Source of the DNA: Nitrospinaceae bacterium
GTDB lineage: Bacteria; Nitrospinota; Nitrospinia; Nitrospinales; VA-1
Direction: 5' to 3'
Length of the DNA: 17,985 nucleotides
Assembly: GCA_029261675.1 (NCBI GenBank)
Contig: JAJDBA010000044.1
Span: 1-17,985 of the forward strand
Position numbers and translations under genes: made by a program. Below, piece after piece: positions 1-6,954 of the stretch (position 1 is its first letter; each line of letters starts with the position of its first letter). A model generated the notes under the pieces. The model made no database searches. It was given only the letters and a program-made list of their open reading frames with translations, and was not told the DNA's origin.

Positions 1-2
1 GC

Positions 3-119
3 TCAACAAGAGATGCAGGCATTGAAATCGGTAAGCAATACCTGAACAAGGGTGCCCCTTGCCCAGAACGTTGTCGCACCATCGACCTCGATGCCCGGCT
101 GATCAAAAATCTAGAGTAA
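3..119 (+). CDS. C-terminal end of an unrecognised protein (partial)
   Basis: An open frame enters from the left edge and runs 38 codons to a TAA at 117-119. The visible tail contains the segment GAPCPERCRTIDLDARLIKN, with two cysteines close together (Cys-Pro-Glu-Arg-Cys). The composition looks like genuine protein rather than random reading, and the frame overlaps and rules out the 62-codon frame starting at 59. I do not recognise the family from this tail. The two nearby cysteines could be a metal or redox site, but with the N-terminal part missing no function is offered. It is co-directional with the restriction-modification gene 138 bases further on. Confidence 0.5.
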   Translation, partial: STRDAGIEIGKQYLNKGAPCPERCRTIDLDARLIKNLE

Positions 120-179
120 CGTTGGCCAAGCAATATAGCCCGAAGTGCGTATTTGGTAATACCGTTCTTTGGTACCATT

Positions 180-208
180 TTGAGACTAATACTTTATTTG
201 TATATCGT
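180..208 (+). promoter_or_regulatory. possible sigma70-type promoter for the R-M gene
   Basis: TTGAGA (180-185), a 17-base spacer and TATCGT (203-208) lie in the AT-rich gap before the R-M start codon. The -35 is a fair match and the -10 a poor one; TATATA-like stretches just downstream offer other -10 choices. Pattern only. Confidence 0.25.
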
Positions 209-257
209 GTTATATATAAATTCAGTTGCCGGAATTCTTTTAACTAGATAGTGAAAA

Positions 258-3041
258 ATGCCTCTTAGCTGGAATGACATACGAGTTCGCGCTATATCTT
301 TTTCCAAAGATTGGAAGGACACACATTGTGAAAAGAGTGAATCACAAAGTTTTTATAATGCATTTTTTAAAGTGTTCGGGAGACGGAGAAGAGATGTTGC
401 AGTTTATGAAGAGAAAGTTAAAAAGCTAAATGTTAAAACCGGCTATATTGATCTCTTTTGGCCAGGGCATTTAATTGTAGAACAAAAATCATCAGGACGT
501 TCTTTAAAGAAGGCACGCGAGCAGGCTACTGACTACTTTCTGGCTCTAAAAGAAGAAGAAAAACCCCGTTTCATTCTCCTTTCAGATTTCCAAACCTTTG
601 AACTTTTAGATTTAGAGGAAGATAAGGAATATCATTTTAAACTTTCAGAGCTTTCGGAAAATATTAAGCTCTTCGACTTTGTAGCTGGTTACCAACCACA
701 AAAATACCAAGATCAAGATCCTGTAAACATTGAAGCCTCTGAATTGATGAGTCATTTGCACCAGAAATTGGAAGAGAGTGGTTATGAGGGTGCCGATTTA
801 GAGCATTTGTTAGTTCGAGTAATGTTTTGCCTTTTCGCTGATGATACGGGTATCTTCGACCCGGATATTTTTCTTCGTTATATCGAGGACCACACTAAAG
901 AGGACGGAAGCGATTTAGGCCCTCACCTCGTACATTTATTTGAAATTCTAGATACAGAATCTAATAAAAGATCCAAAACTCTGGATGAGGATTTGGCGGT
1001 ATTCCCTTATGTGAATGGAGAGCTTTTTTCTGGCACTACTCGCATTCCTTCTTTTAATAGGGAAATGAGAGATGCTTTGCTGAAATGTTGCTATTTTAAT
1101 TGGAGTAAAGTCTCTCCTGCATTATTTGGATCTCTTTTTCAAACAGTCATATTGCCTGAAGAACAACGGCAAGGTGGTGCGCATTATACAAGTGAGAGAA
1201 ATATTTTAAAGGTTATAAGGCCATTATTCTTAGATGACTTACGTGCAGAATTTATAAAAATAAAATCGGATAAGAGTACGCAAAGGAAAAAGAAGCTAGC
1301 AAGGTTTCATGAGCGGTTAGCCGGATTAAATTTTTTTGACCCTGCTTGTGGTTGTGGAAACTTTCTTATATTGAGTTATAGAGAGCTTCGTTTGCTTGAA
1401 ATTGAAATATTAGAAGAACTTTATCCGGTTAAAAAATCATCAAAAGTGTTGAATATAGATCATCTTTCAAAGATTGACGTAGATCAATTTTATGGAATAG
1501 AGATCGAGGAATTTCCTGTCCGAATTGCAGAAGCGGCAATGTGGTTGGTTGATCATCAGATGAATATGAAACTTTCAGATACTTTCGGTGAGGTTTTTGT
1601 GCGTTTGCCGTTAGAAAAATCTGCCCATATTCATCATGCAAATGCTCTAACTATGGATTGGACTATTGTTTTACCGTCTGAAAATTGCGATTACATTTTG
1701 GGAAATCCTCCTTTTGTTGGCTCAAAATTTATGTCGAAAAAGCAAAGGAGTGAGCTTCTTACAATATTCAATGGCAAAAAAGGGGCTGGGATTCTTGATT
1801 ATGTTACATCTTGGTATGGGAAGGCAGCTCAATATATTCGAAACACACAGATAAAAGTAGCATTCGTTTCTACAAATTCAATTAGCCAAGGGGAACAAGT
1901 TAGTGTGCTTTGGGGAGCATTATTTAATCAATACGGAGTTTCAATCCACTTCGCACACAGAACTTTCAAGTGGACGATTGATGAGAAAAAAGCTAAGGGT
2001 ATGCGTATAGCATCCGTCTTTGTGGTAATTATCGGTTTTGCCCCGAATGATACAGATAATAAATATATTTTTGAATATGAAAGTCTTACATCGGATCCAC
2101 ATCAAGTAAAAGGAAAGAATGTTAATCCCTATCTCATAGATGGACCAGATATTTTAATAAAATCCCGCTCTAAGCCAATTAGTGATTCTCCAATGATAAG
2201 GTTTGGTAATCAACCTATTGATGGAGGACATTTAATTCTTTCGCTAGAAGAAAAGAAGGAAGCTCTAAAAATCGAACCAGATATCGATTCCTTTATAAGA
2301 CCTTTTTTGGGATCAAGAGAACTTATAAATGGAGGAAGGAGATATTGTCTTTGGTTAAAAGACGCAAAACCACAAAAAATTCGTTCCAGCAAATTTATTA
2401 CAAATCGTCTGGAAAAAGTTAAGGAATTCAGACTTGCGAGCGATAGGGAAGCTACAAAGGATCTTGCAAAATCTCCTTCCCTATTTGGTTTTACAAGCCA
2501 CAAAGAAAGCACTTATATTGCTATCCCATCCGTCAGCTCAGAGAGGCGTGAATATATTCCCATATCCTTCTTTGATGCCTCCGTGATTTGTAGCAATCTT
2601 TGTTTAATTATTCCTGGAGCAAATAAATTTCATTTTGGTGTCTTGACTTCAGCGATACATATGTCTTGGGTTCGGTATGTTTGTGGGCGGTTAAAAAGCG
2701 ATTACAGATATTCCAATCAGCTGGTTTATAATAATTTCCCTTGGCCCGATATTAATGAAAAAGTAAAAAAAGATATTGCGGTTAAAGCGGATGCTGTGTT
2801 GAAGGTGAGAGATCAATATCCAGAAAGCACTCTTGCCGACCTTTATGACCCCAATACTATGCCACCCGCTTTGTTAAAGGCTCACCATACTCTTGATAAA
2901 GTCGTTGACAAAGCTTATCGAAAAACGGCCTTTAAAGACGAAAAAGAACGGATTAAATTTTTATTTGAATTCTATCAAAAGATAACAGAGCCTCTTATTC
3001 TACCCGATAAGAAAAAAAGACGGAAAACACATGCGAAATAA
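258..3041 (+). CDS. MmeI-family (type IIL) fused restriction endonuclease / adenine-N6 DNA methyltransferase
   Basis: This 927-residue single-chain enzyme should both cut DNA at a distance from its site and methylate adenine on one strand of the site. The N-terminal nuclease domain shows Asp65-X9-Glu75-Gln-Lys77, the same D-X9-E-X-K spacing as MmeI. A helical connector follows (about 150-300), then GGAHYTS (306-312), methyltransferase motif I DPACGCGN (361-368) and catalytic motif IV NPPF (483-486). A target-recognition region spans roughly 620-830, before a lysine-rich C-terminus. The length fits the MmeI family and no frameshift is seen, so it looks active. The gene appears more AT-rich than the housekeeping genes here and sits beside a defence-gene stub and rearranged DNA, which suggests horizontal acquisition (inference). 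No good Shine-Dalgarno precedes the ATG. The recognition sequence cannot be read by eye. Confidence 0.93.
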   Translation: MPLSWNDIRVRAISFSKDWKDTHCEKSESQSFYNAFFKVFGRRRRDVAVYEEKVKKLNVKTGYIDLFWPGHLIVEQKSSGRSLKKAREQATDYFLALKEEEKPRFILLSDFQTFELLDLEEDKEYHFKLSELSENIKLFDFVAGYQPQKYQDQDPVNIEASELMSHLHQKLEESGYEGADLEHLLVRVMFCLFADDTGIFDPDIFLRYIEDHTKEDGSDLGPHLVHLFEILDTESNKRSKTLDEDLAVFPYVNGELFSGTTRIPSFNREMRDALLKCCYFNWSKVSPALFGSLFQTVILPEEQRQGGAHYTSERNILKVIRPLFLDDLRAEFIKIKSDKSTQRKKKLARFHERLAGLNFFDPACGCGNFLILSYRELRLLEIEILEELYPVKKSSKVLNIDHLSKIDVDQFYGIEIEEFPVRIAEAAMWLVDHQMNMKLSDTFGEVFVRLPLEKSAHIHHANALTMDWTIVLPSENCDYILGNPPFVGSKFMSKKQRSELLTIFNGKKGAGILDYVTSWYGKAAQYIRNTQIKVAFVSTNSISQGEQVSVLWGALFNQYGVSIHFAHRTFKWTIDEKKAKGMRIASVFVVIIGFAPNDTDNKYIFEYESLTSDPHQVKGKNVNPYLIDGPDILIKSRSKPISDSPMIRFGNQPIDGGHLILSLEEKKEALKIEPDIDSFIRPFLGSRELINGGRRYCLWLKDAKPQKIRSSKFITNRLEKVKEFRLASDREATKDLAKSPSLFGFTSHKESTYIAIPSVSSERREYIPISFFDASVICSNLCLIIPGANKFHFGVLTSAIHMSWVRYVCGRLKSDYRYSNQLVYNNFPWPDINEKVKKDIAVKADAVLKVRDQYPESTLADLYDPNTMPPALLKAHHTLDKVVDKAYRKTAFKDEKERIKFLFEFYQKITEPLILPDKKKRRKTHAK

Positions 3042-3047
3042 AATTTC

Positions 3048-3194
3048 ATGAACAACAATTTAAAAAGCTTTGAGGAGGTACTTAAATATTTAAAGAAAAC
3101 ACGTCAATATCATTTACTTTTAGGAAATGGTTTTAGCAGGGCCTATTCCCCTAAAGGGGTCAAGTCTTTCCTTGACTACAAGTTGAACCTTTGA
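3048..3194 (+). pseudogene. N-terminal stub of a DUF4917 / SIR2-like gene
   Basis: Six bases after the R-M stop, an ATG opens a 48-codon frame. Its first 35 or so residues resemble the start of DUF4917 (SIR2-like) proteins: FEEVLKYLKK, then HLLLGNGFSRAY, where GNGFS corresponds to the glycine-rich nucleotide-binding turn of the SIR2 fold. Family members are normally several hundred residues long. Here homology appears to stop near 3150, inside a CCCC-TAAA-GGGG palindrome, and the frame ends at TGA 3192-3194. The tight spacing to the R-M gene suggests the intact ancestor was co-transcribed with it as a second defence function. The family call comes from recalled motifs and was not searched. 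A real short protein is possible but unlikely. Confidence 0.55.
3148..3176. repeat. pair of overlapping palindromes at the stub breakpoint
   Basis: CCCC-TAAA-GGGG (3148-3159) is immediately followed by, and shares a G with, GTCAAG-TCTTTC-CTTGAC (3159-3176), a perfect 6-bp stem with a 6-base loop. The two hairpins sit where similarity to the SIR2-like gene stops. Adjacent small hairpins are typical of ends of REP/IS200-type elements, so this may be a remnant of such an element. No transposase is present. Confidence 0.4.
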
Positions 3195-3207
3195 TTTCCG
3201 CTTTCGG

Positions 3208-3403
3208 ATTTTACTGTATTGAAACAGGGAAAAGAAGCGTTAATAGTGGGGTTATTCGAGGGTCTTAGTTTTGCAGGTACCTATCAGGCTATAGATCCAT
3301 CTTTGGGGCGGTGGCTTTTCTTAGGAAGACTTCGAGGGATTTTTTCTGGTAGAGGGCGATATCCATCATGTCATTGCCATTAAAATCGGCACCGGCAATG
3401 GAG
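3208..3403. repeat. displaced copy (copy 1) of the FG-GAP gene 3' end and its downstream flank
   Basis: This stretch aligns closely with 4034-4228 over about 195 bases. It starts in both places at ATTTTACTGTATTGAAA and ends in AAAATCGGCACCGGCAAT. It includes about 80 bases downstream of the FG-GAP stop and the last 37 or so codons. Differences are scattered substitutions and small indels, so the duplication is not recent. Left and right flanks are unrelated in the two copies. Confidence 0.85.
3289..3403 (-). pseudogene. orphan 3' fragment of an FG-GAP lipoprotein paralogue
   Basis: Read on the minus strand, copy 1 encodes IAGADFNGNDMMDIA, then LYQKKSLEVFLRK, ending in ATAPKMDL and a TAG at 3289-3291. 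That matches the last 38 residues of the intact gene at 4108-5244, with two valine codons missing. The frame and stop are kept although the rest of the gene is absent. Similarity ends at about 3403, so only the seventh propeller repeat survives. It has no start and is not expected to make protein. It may be the relic of a second full FG-GAP gene, or a piece moved by recombination. Confidence 0.75.
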
Positions 3404-3408
3404 GATAA

Positions 3409-3459
3409 TATAAGGAGCTTCTTGAACGTAAGCGGATGCTAGAAGGGCAGTACGTTTGA
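3409..3459 (+). pseudogene. possible C-terminal scrap of a plus-strand gene
   Basis: Directly after the end of repeat copy 1, the plus strand reads YKELLERKRMLEGQYV followed by TGA (3457-3459). It is preceded in frame by a stop and has no start. Its charged helical character looks protein-like. It lies on the same strand as the SIR2-like stub and could be its other end, but I cannot assign it to a family. Confidence 0.2.
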
Positions 3460-3543
3460 AGCTGGTGGCGATGGGTGGTGCTGGGGTGGTTAGTGATGAA
3501 CCTTCACATATTCGAGCGCGTATAAGCCTATTAGGAAATTGGT

Positions 3544-3732
3544 TCAGGTTGTGTTCCTGTGGGTATCGTCTGGCCCTCTCATCTCCTTTTTGTTCTTTTT
3601 TCTGCTTTGTTTTCGTTCTTCTTTTGACATCTCGCGTGTGCCCATCATTTGCTCTACCTCTTTCTGCCCTAAAGTCTTACCTCGCCTTTTATCACCATTG
3701 TCACTATGTGTCTGTAAGTATTCTTTTGCCAT
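3544..3732 (-). CDS. small lysine/arginine-rich protein, paralogue A (unknown family)
   Basis: This 62-codon gene starts MAKEYLQTHSDNGDK and contains GQKEVEQM, GTREMS and a basic stretch of Lys, Arg and Glu. An AAGGA Shine-Dalgarno lies 5 bases before the ATG. A second gene with the same N-terminal design lies 56 bases upstream at 3789-3950. Across the aligned core many differences are third-position synonymous (TAC/TAT, GGG/GGA, CAG/CAA, GAG/GAA, TCA/TCG). The length difference before GQKEVEQM is 15 bases, five whole codons. That pattern is expected of translated, selected sequence. No signal peptide, membrane segment or cysteine is present. The protein should be soluble, highly charged and helical. 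Function is unknown; binding to nucleic acid or ribosomes is possible from composition only. Confidence 0.55.
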   Translation of the reverse strand: MAKEYLQTHSDNGDKRRGKTLGQKEVEQMMGTREMSKEERKQSRKKNKKEMRGPDDTHRNTT

Positions 3733-3788
3733 TTTCGTCCTTGCCTCTTTGCGTGTGTTTTTGCTCTCTCGTTTGTTTAGGTTGAAGC

Positions 3789-3950
3789 CTATCGGTGTCG
3801 CAAGGCATCCCCACCCACTCTTTTTTTCCTTCTTCTGCTTTGTTGTCGTTCTTCGCTCGACATCTCGCGTGTGCCCTTCATCTGCTCTACTTCTTTTTGT
3901 CCTATAGACTTATGTTTGTCACTATTGATCCTTTTATATTCTTTTGACAT
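3789..3950 (-). CDS. small lysine/arginine-rich protein, paralogue B (unknown family)
   Basis: This 53-codon gene begins MSKEYKRINSDKHKSIGQKE, continues VEQMKGTREMSSEERQQS and ends with an Arg/Lys run and TAG at 3789-3791. It is the tandem partner of paralogue A, sharing M-x-K-E-Y, then GQKEVEQM-x-GTREMS-x-EER-x-QSR. The upstream DNA is also similar (CGAGAGA, then ACACACG, AAAG and ACGAAAATG), so whole units of about 200 bases including the leader were duplicated. The C-termini after the basic run diverge. A weak Shine-Dalgarno (GGGA/AAGA) precedes the ATG. It lies downstream of the FG-GAP lipoprotein on the same strand, 157 bases after that gene's stop, and might be read through from it. Function unknown. 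Confidence 0.5.
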   Translation of the reverse strand: MSKEYKRINSDKHKSIGQKEVEQMKGTREMSSEERQQSRRRKKRVGGDALRHR

Positions 3951-4033
3951 TTTCGTCTTAGTCCCTTTACGTGTGTTTTTATTTTGGTCTCTCGCTTGGA
4001 GTTGCCTGTTCTTTGTTTAGACAACATCTTTAC

Positions 4034-4228
4034 AATTTTACTGTATTGAAATAGGGAAAAGAAAGGTTAAAAGTGAGGTTTGGCCTTACCTTTGCAGGCA
4101 GATCAGGCTATAGATCCATTTTGGGGGCGGTGGCTTTTCTTAGAAAGACTTCGAGGATTTTTTTCTGGTAGAGCACCACGGCGATATCCATCATGCCATC
4201 GCGATTAAAATCGGCACCGGCAATAGAC
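4034..4228. repeat. copy 2 of the FG-GAP 3'-end repeat (native position)
   Basis: This is the counterpart of 3208-3403, about 826 bases to the right. It lies within and just downstream of the intact FG-GAP gene and contains the native TAG at 4108-4110 together with the last 39 or so codons. The left boundary lies close to the leader of small gene B. Confidence 0.85.
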
Positions 4229-5244
4229 CGGGGTTGTGAGCCGACGACATAGTTGTAATGCGGATAAACAAAACTTCCATCACCATTGCCGGGGATGATA
4301 GAAATAGACCCTCCACGCCGGTTGCAAACAACAATGTCGGGAACTTTATCGCCGGTGAAGTCGCCTACGACAATATTATGTGGGCCTTTCTCTCCGGCAA
4401 AGTCCTGCATTTTGGTGAAGTCGCCTTTTCCGTTTCCCATAAAAATGCTGAGACTGTCTTTCATCGGACTCGATGTCAACAGGTCGAGATGGCCGTCCAG
4501 ATTCATATCGTGATGCGTGAGAAAAGAAGATTGACTGCCTCCCTCTATCAACTTGGGGGGTGCAAAGGTGCCATCGCCGTTGCCATAAAACATTTTCAAA
4601 AATCGAACCTTCACTGCGTTGAGAACCATGGCGATATCTTGATTGCCATCGCCATTATAATCGCTAACCGCCATATGAGCGGGAGTGGGCGCCGCCTGGT
4701 AGGCTTCGGCTACTTTGAACGTGCCATCACCGACACCCAGGAGAATGATCATTTTGTTGAATCGCAAGGTTACTGCGAGGTCTTTTATTTCATCATTGTT
4801 GAAATCACCCGATGTTATAGCAATGGGCAAACGCCCGACCTTCACATTGGTCTTCAGTTTGAATAACCCGTCTTTTTGTCCGAGTATGATAGAAACTTCA
4901 CCATCACCATAATTACATAATGCGATATCGGCAATGTAGTCACCATTATAATCAGCTACCTCTATTGCAAAAGGTTCGCGACCGGTTTCAATAATCTGTC
5001 CGTCTTTAAATGTTCCATCTCCCAGACCTTCGAAATAACTCAAGGTACGATCGGCTGAGTTCACAACGACAATATCGGGGAACTCGTCGTTATTCATATC
5101 GTGGGCAATAACCACTTCGGGTTTTTTGCCAACCGTATAAGAAACAGGCAGTGCAAAAATATCCGGTGCGGGTTCGCTCGGTCCACAGCCAAACAACATT
5201 GCTGTTGCTAAAAGAATAGAAAACGATTTATAGAAATTCATCAC
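4108..5244 (-). CDS. FG-GAP/VCBS seven-repeat beta-propeller lipoprotein
   Basis: This 378-residue protein starts with a lipoprotein signal: hydrophobic residues to LFGC, so Cys20 is the predicted lipidated residue after cleavage. Seven evenly spaced calcium-binding-type motifs of the form D-x-[NDT]-x-D-x-x-x-D start near residues 49, 98, 147, 195, 246, 295 and 345. The repeat length is about 49, so the whole mature chain should close as one seven-bladed propeller of the FG-GAP/VCBS (integrin alpha-like) class. Such proteins act at the cell surface or in the periplasm, usually in binding; the ligand is unknown. The gene begins ATGATG and either Met could start. It is divergent from the M23 lipoprotein gene. 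Its 3' end is partly duplicated at 3208-3403. No catalytic domain is fused to it. Confidence 0.9.
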   Translation of the reverse strand: MMNFYKSFSILLATAMLFGCGPSEPAPDIFALPVSYTVGKKPEVVIAHDMNNDEFPDIVVVNSADRTLSYFEGLGDGTFKDGQIIETGREPFAIEVADYNGDYIADIALCNYGDGEVSIILGQKDGLFKLKTNVKVGRLPIAITSGDFNNDEIKDLAVTLRFNKMIILLGVGDGTFKVAEAYQAAPTPAHMAVSDYNGDGNQDIAMVLNAVKVRFLKMFYGNGDGTFAPPKLIEGGSQSSFLTHHDMNLDGHLDLLTSSPMKDSLSIFMGNGKGDFTKMQDFAGEKGPHNIVVGDFTGDKVPDIVVCNRRGGSISIIPGNGDGSFVYPHYNYVVGSQPRSIAGADFNRDGMMDIAVVLYQKKILEVFLRKATAPKMDL

Positions 5245-5369
5245 CAGTGTCTCAATTGAAAACAGGTTTAAAACGATTTTTCGTTTATACAGGATGCCTC
5301 GGAACTTGTAAACGAATTTGAAAAAATGATATACTTTTCAATAAGTTATATCTCACTTCGCCTCGAAAT

Positions 5370-6095
5370 ATGCCCTTCCGTAATAATTTCAAATTCTTGT
5401 TTATTATAGCCTTTTTATTTTTGACGGCTTGTCAGGGGTTCCAGTTCGACCCATGGCCCGATAAACAATTCGGCATTCACCACACGGTACAAAAAGGCCA
5501 GACTCTGTATCGCATCGCGTTGGCTTATGAAATTGATCTGGAAGTTTTACGACGCGCAAACTTTATAAGAGATGCATCAAAAATTAAAGAGGGGATGCAG
5601 TTATGGATACCCGGCGCAAGTCGTGTGCTCTCTATTCCAAAAACCTCTTCTCCTGCTGCATCCTCTCCTTCACGTTCTGCGAAAAATAAAAAAACTCCGA
5701 CTGTCAAACCTCGTAAAGGAATTCTTGCATGGCCAACAAAGGGTACTCTTACTTCAAGTTTTGGCAAACGAAACGGACGTCAGCATGAAGGTATTGATAT
5801 CGCCGCGCCAAAAGGAACGCCCATCTACTCTGCCGCTGACGGTGAAGTGGTTTTCAGTGGTTGGGGGCCAACCGGATATGGAAAAATGGTTATTATAAAG
5901 CACGAATATCACCTTACTACCGTTTACGCTCACAACTCAAAAATATTGGTAAAAAAAGGCACCCGCGTAAAACAGGGACAAAAAATTTCACTAATGGGGA
6001 GCACAGGACGCTCCACCGGACCGCATCTCCATTTTGAAGTAAGAAACGATACTGAACCTAAAAATCCTATAAAATATCTACCAATGAAAAGATAA
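5370..6095 (+). CDS. LysM-M23 murein endopeptidase lipoprotein (NlpD-like)
   Basis: This 241-residue predicted lipoprotein has lipobox LTAC with Cys21 and a LysM peptidoglycan-binding domain at about 37-82 (HHTVQKGQTLYRIA to LWIPG). A Ser/Lys/Pro-rich linker (about 88-115) leads to an M23/LytM peptidase domain (about 117-238). The zinc and catalytic residues look complete: His139 and Asp143 in HEGID, His188 in YAH, and His219/His221 in HLHF. E. coli NlpD has lost such residues and only activates amidases, so this protein may itself cleave peptide cross-links; that is an inference from intact motifs. It would act in the periplasm during cell separation or wall remodelling. It is followed 67 bases later by apt on the same strand. 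Confidence 0.92.
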   Translation: MPFRNNFKFLFIIAFLFLTACQGFQFDPWPDKQFGIHHTVQKGQTLYRIALAYEIDLEVLRRANFIRDASKIKEGMQLWIPGASRVLSIPKTSSPAASSPSRSAKNKKTPTVKPRKGILAWPTKGTLTSSFGKRNGRQHEGIDIAAPKGTPIYSAADGEVVFSGWGPTGYGKMVIIKHEYHLTTVYAHNSKILVKKGTRVKQGQKISLMGSTGRSTGPHLHFEVRNDTEPKNPIKYLPMKR

Positions 6096-6162
6096 ATTTT
6101 ATAATTTCATACATATTTGTTAAAAACTAAAAGCATTAGATCATCCAAAGAAAGGCACACCC

Positions 6163-6684
6163 ATGGAATCTGTAAAACAAATCATCCGCGATATTCCTGA
6201 CTTTCCTAAAGAGGGAATTATTTTTAAAGATATCACTCCGCTACTTGGAGACGCATCTGCATTTGGGAAAACCATCAACACGTTAAAAGAAAGATATGCA
6301 GATAAACAGATTGATAAGGTAGTCGGAGTCGAAGCGCGCGGATTTATCTTCGCATCAGCCTTGGCTTATGCACTCGAAGCAGGTACCACGATGGTTCGCA
6401 AACCAGGAAAATTGCCTTATAAAACTTATCAGAAAACCTATTCACTGGAGTACGGAACAGATACGATCGAAATTCATCAGGATGCTTTCCAACCAGGAGA
6501 ACGTATCGTCCTCATCGATGACGTGTTGGCTACCGGAGGAACCCTTGGGGCCACCTTGAACTTGATACGTAGCAATTTTGAAAACGTGGAAATTGTAGAG
6601 ACCGCTTTTCTAATCGAACTGGATTTCCTGAATGGACGAGAAAAACTCAAAGACACCCCCATACACTCCCTTATCCACTACTAA
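6163..6684 (+). CDS. apt: adenine phosphoribosyltransferase
   Basis: The enzyme converts adenine and PRPP into AMP and pyrophosphate (purine salvage, cytosol). The 173-residue length is typical. Family landmarks are IPDFPKEGIIFKDITPLL near the N-terminus, the EARGF segment (57-61), VRKPGKLP (78-85) and the PRPP-binding loop VLIDDVLATGGT (116-127). A purine-rich AAAGAAAGG Shine-Dalgarno lies 7 bases before the ATG. It could be co-transcribed with the upstream M23 lipoprotein gene, although the gap is AT-rich enough to hold its own promoter. A compact inverted repeat begins at its stop codon. Nothing unusual is seen in the protein. Confidence 0.96.
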   Translation: MESVKQIIRDIPDFPKEGIIFKDITPLLGDASAFGKTINTLKERYADKQIDKVVGVEARGFIFASALAYALEAGTTMVRKPGKLPYKTYQKTYSLEYGTDTIEIHQDAFQPGERIVLIDDVLATGGTLGATLNLIRSNFENVEIVETAFLIELDFLNGREKLKDTPIHSLIHY

Positions 6685-6699
6685 CGGGCCACGCCCGTT
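6683..6699 (+). terminator. hairpin overlapping the apt stop codon (no T-tract)
   Basis: AACGGGC-CAC-GCCCGTT is a perfect 7-bp stem with a 3-base loop whose first arm includes the last two bases of the TAA stop. It is followed by GGGAATAGG rather than a T-run, so it is not a canonical intrinsic terminator. It may protect the 3' end or need a factor. Confidence 0.35.
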
Positions 6700-6954
6700 G
6701 GGAATAGGTCTATACCCGAAAAGCTAAAATAGGTTGTTGCGCTTTTTACTATAGTTCACCAGCACTGCCATCCACATAGCGAGGGACCAACGAGTCGTTC
6801 ATAAACTAATAATGCTGTATTGGCTGAGAACGGTGCCAATAGCGAGCATTGATGTTTAACTTTTCTATTTTTAAAATCACCCAGCCAAATTTTCACATCA
6901 TTTGGATAAGGCCGTCCCTCACCCGTTTCCCGTCCGTTTTTGTTGCCCACCATA
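6700..6954. other. intergenic stretch without a supported gene
   Basis: This gap lies between the convergent apt and Rrf2 genes. A minus-strand frame of 72 codons covers most of it (6756-6974), but it begins inside the Rrf2 gene in another frame, has no ribosome site and resembles nothing I know. The segment 6770-6830 reads like degraded coding or repeat sequence. No T-tract terminator for either gene is obvious. Confidence 0.4.

Noticed and set aside
59..247. 62-codon plus-strand frame near the left edge
   Set aside because: It overlaps the better-supported tail of the partial gene ending at 119 in another frame, then runs through AT-rich promoter-like DNA.
3456..3907. Two overlapping plus-strand frames (109 and 122 codons) with hydrophobic, Ser/Phe/Leu-rich translations
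   Set aside because: They are the complements of the lysine-rich mini-genes on the minus strand; the hydrophobicity comes from reading AAR codons backwards as TTY. They have no ribosome site and run across two duplicated units.
3590..4020. Possible CRISPR-like or tandem non-coding repeat
   Set aside because: There are only two units of about 190-200 bases, their divergence respects codon positions, and no short regular repeats with spacers occur. Gene duplication explains it better.
4258..4866. 202-codon plus-strand frame inside the FG-GAP gene
   Set aside because: It is antisense to a clear seven-repeat lipoprotein gene; the GAT/AAT repeat codons keep the opposite frame open. It shows no domain.
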